Below the pieces are notes generated by a model. It worked only from the letters and a program-made list of their open reading frames with translations, was not told where the DNA came from and did no database searches. A program made the position numbers and the translations under genes. A stretch of 6,106 nt of DNA from an uncultured Sphingomonadaceae bacterium. GTDB lineage: Bacteria > Pseudomonadota > Alphaproteobacteria > Sphingomonadales > Sphingomonadaceae. The DNA is taken from contig CAMLKX010000117.1 of the NCBI GenBank assembly GCA_946480515.1, positions 1 to 6,106 of the forward strand. Direction: 5' to 3'. This document shows positions 5,509-6,106 of the stretch, piece by piece (within the stretch, counting starts at the first letter, position 1; every line of letters begins with the position of its first letter).

Positions 5509-5946
5509 TTGCAAGACGAAACTTCGAATATCATCGACTGGGTTCATTTTGAACGGTGCCGGGCCGAGCTTGGGCCGGGGTTCATCCGTATCCTGAGCTA
5601 TTTCCGCGAGGACGGGGTTAAGTCGGTCGCGCAGATCGAAACCGCGATGCGTGACGAGGATACCGCCGCGCTGGTCCTTCCCGCTCATACGCTGAAAGGC
5701 GAAGCGCGCCAGTTTGGGGCCAACCCGCTCGCGGAGCTCGCCGAGCTGATCGAAACGACCGCTCGCTTCTGTGTGGAAACTCATCGCTTCCCTGATGAGC
5801 TGGTCAAAGAGGTGGTCGAGCTTCGCCGGATTTTCAATGAGACCTTGGCGCAGTTCGATCGCGCGACGAACCCACTGTTAAGCCGCGAAGTGAACCGTGG
5901 CGGCTTTGGACGCAAAGCGGCGAATCAGGACTTCGGGCGCATCTGA
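5509..5946 (+). CDS. Stand-alone histidine phosphotransfer (Hpt) domain protein
   Basis: Hpt proteins carry a phosphoryl group on a histidine between response-regulator receiver domains in multistep phosphorelays. The 145-residue product is essentially one Hpt four-helix domain. IIDWVHFERCRAELGPGF (8-25) is the opening helix, and FIRILSYFREDGVKSVAQIETAMRDED is the second. AHTLKGEARQFGA (59-71) contains the phospho-acceptor H60 and the required K63-G64, followed by the amphipathic helix NPLAELAELIET. The helix at about 94-118 (PDELVKEVVELRRIFNETLAQFD) completes the bundle. A basic, probably flexible tail of about 25 residues follows (NPLLSREVNRGGFGRKAAN). No kinase catalytic domain, receiver domain or membrane segment is present, so partners are encoded elsewhere. 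It starts with TTG after AGGAG (8 bases). It lies 54 bases after der and may be read from it, or from its own promoter, which I cannot identify. It is not ChpT, which has a different two-domain form. Confidence 0.88.
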   Translation: MQDETSNIIDWVHFERCRAELGPGFIRILSYFREDGVKSVAQIETAMRDEDTAALVLPAHTLKGEARQFGANPLAELAELIETTARFCVETHRFPDELVKEVVELRRIFNETLAQFDRATNPLLSREVNRGGFGRKAANQDFGRI

Positions 5947-5956
5947 CTTGGGCTTG

Positions 5957-6106
5957 TCAGCGGGCTGGAACCGGCCTTCGCCATTCCCAGCGCGCCAGGC
6001 TGCGCCACAGCCACTCGAACGGCCCATAGCGGAAACGGTCAAGCCAAGGTTTTGACCAGGCGAGCATCGCGGCCCAGGCCAACACAACTGGGATCCACAG
6101 TTCAGC
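5957..6106 (-). CDS. DUF418 family membrane protein, C-terminal fragment (5' end outside window)
   Basis: On the minus strand a reading frame enters from beyond 6106 and stops at TGA (complement of 5957-5959), giving 49 residues. It contains a hydrophobic helix (LWIPVVLAWAAMLAWSKPWL, residues 3-22) and then RFRYGPFEWLWRSL (24-37), the typical end of DUF418 proteins (xxRFRxGPxEWLWRSLTY). DUF418 proteins are multi-helix inner-membrane proteins, often annotated YeiB-like, of unsettled function. Only the final helix and cytoplasmic tail are visible. The gene converges on the Hpt gene, with 10 bases between the two stop codons, so it belongs to another transcript. An overlapping minus-strand frame (5878-6087) is a shadow. 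Confidence 0.82.
   Translation of the reverse strand, partial: AELWIPVVLAWAAMLAWSKPWLDRFRYGPFEWLWRSLARWEWRRPVPAR

Noticed and set aside
5963..5976. GGCTG/CGGCC stem with a GAAC loop as a terminator for the Hpt gene
   Set aside because: Stem is only 5 bp with a G-U pair, no T-run follows, and it lies within the DUF418 coding sequence.
5878..6087. A 69-residue minus-strand frame at the right edge
   Set aside because: A different minus-strand frame (5957-6106) carries the DUF418 ending; this one is out of frame with it and overlaps the Hpt gene end.
1..6106. Mobile element, CRISPR array, tRNA or riboswitch
   Set aside because: No direct repeats, transposase, tRNA-like cloverleaf or known aptamer sequence was visible, and the coding density leaves no gap over about 110 bases.

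Overview
The window looks like a chromosomal segment of an alphaproteobacterium, most likely a sphingomonad (Sphingomonas or a relative). The DNA is GC-rich with strong third-position GC bias, the PanB sequence has the N-terminal extension and wording I associate with sphingomonad PanB, and the window ends in a DUF418-type membrane protein common in that group. This placement rests on recalled family sequences, not on a search.

Layout: (1) Bases 1-452 hold the 3' end of a short-chain dehydrogenase/reductase gene, followed without a gap by a small NifU C-terminal-like protein whose Fe-S motif is altered from CxxC to CxxxC. (2) After a 93-base gap with a small inverted repeat and a plausible -10 box, bases 546-1873 encode a four-helix membrane protein of unknown role and, 23 bases later, panB (ketopantoate hydroxymethyltransferase, pantothenate/CoA synthesis). 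(3) After a 111-base gap that can form two competing hairpins, bases 1985-5454 encode a membrane-anchored TPR protein of YfgM type, a BamB-like lipoprotein beta-propeller, and the GTPase Der. This matches the yfgM-bamB-der order of gammaproteobacteria. (4) Bases 5509-5946 encode a stand-alone histidine phosphotransfer (Hpt) protein. (5) The last 150 bases carry, on the minus strand, the C-terminus of a DUF418 membrane protein, convergent with the Hpt gene.

The core functions are envelope assembly and quality control (YfgM-like, BamB), ribosome assembly (Der), coenzyme A precursor synthesis (PanB) and phosphorelay signalling (Hpt). No gap between genes exceeds about 110 bases. I see no tRNA, rRNA, CRISPR array, insertion sequence or phage gene. 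This is largely a conserved housekeeping region. The most unusual item is the CxxxC NifU-like protein. Other points of note are non-ATG starts on three of the six complete genes preceded by a clear ribosome-binding site or gap, and the absence of a Shine-Dalgarno sequence at panB and der. I found nothing I could honestly call a new system.
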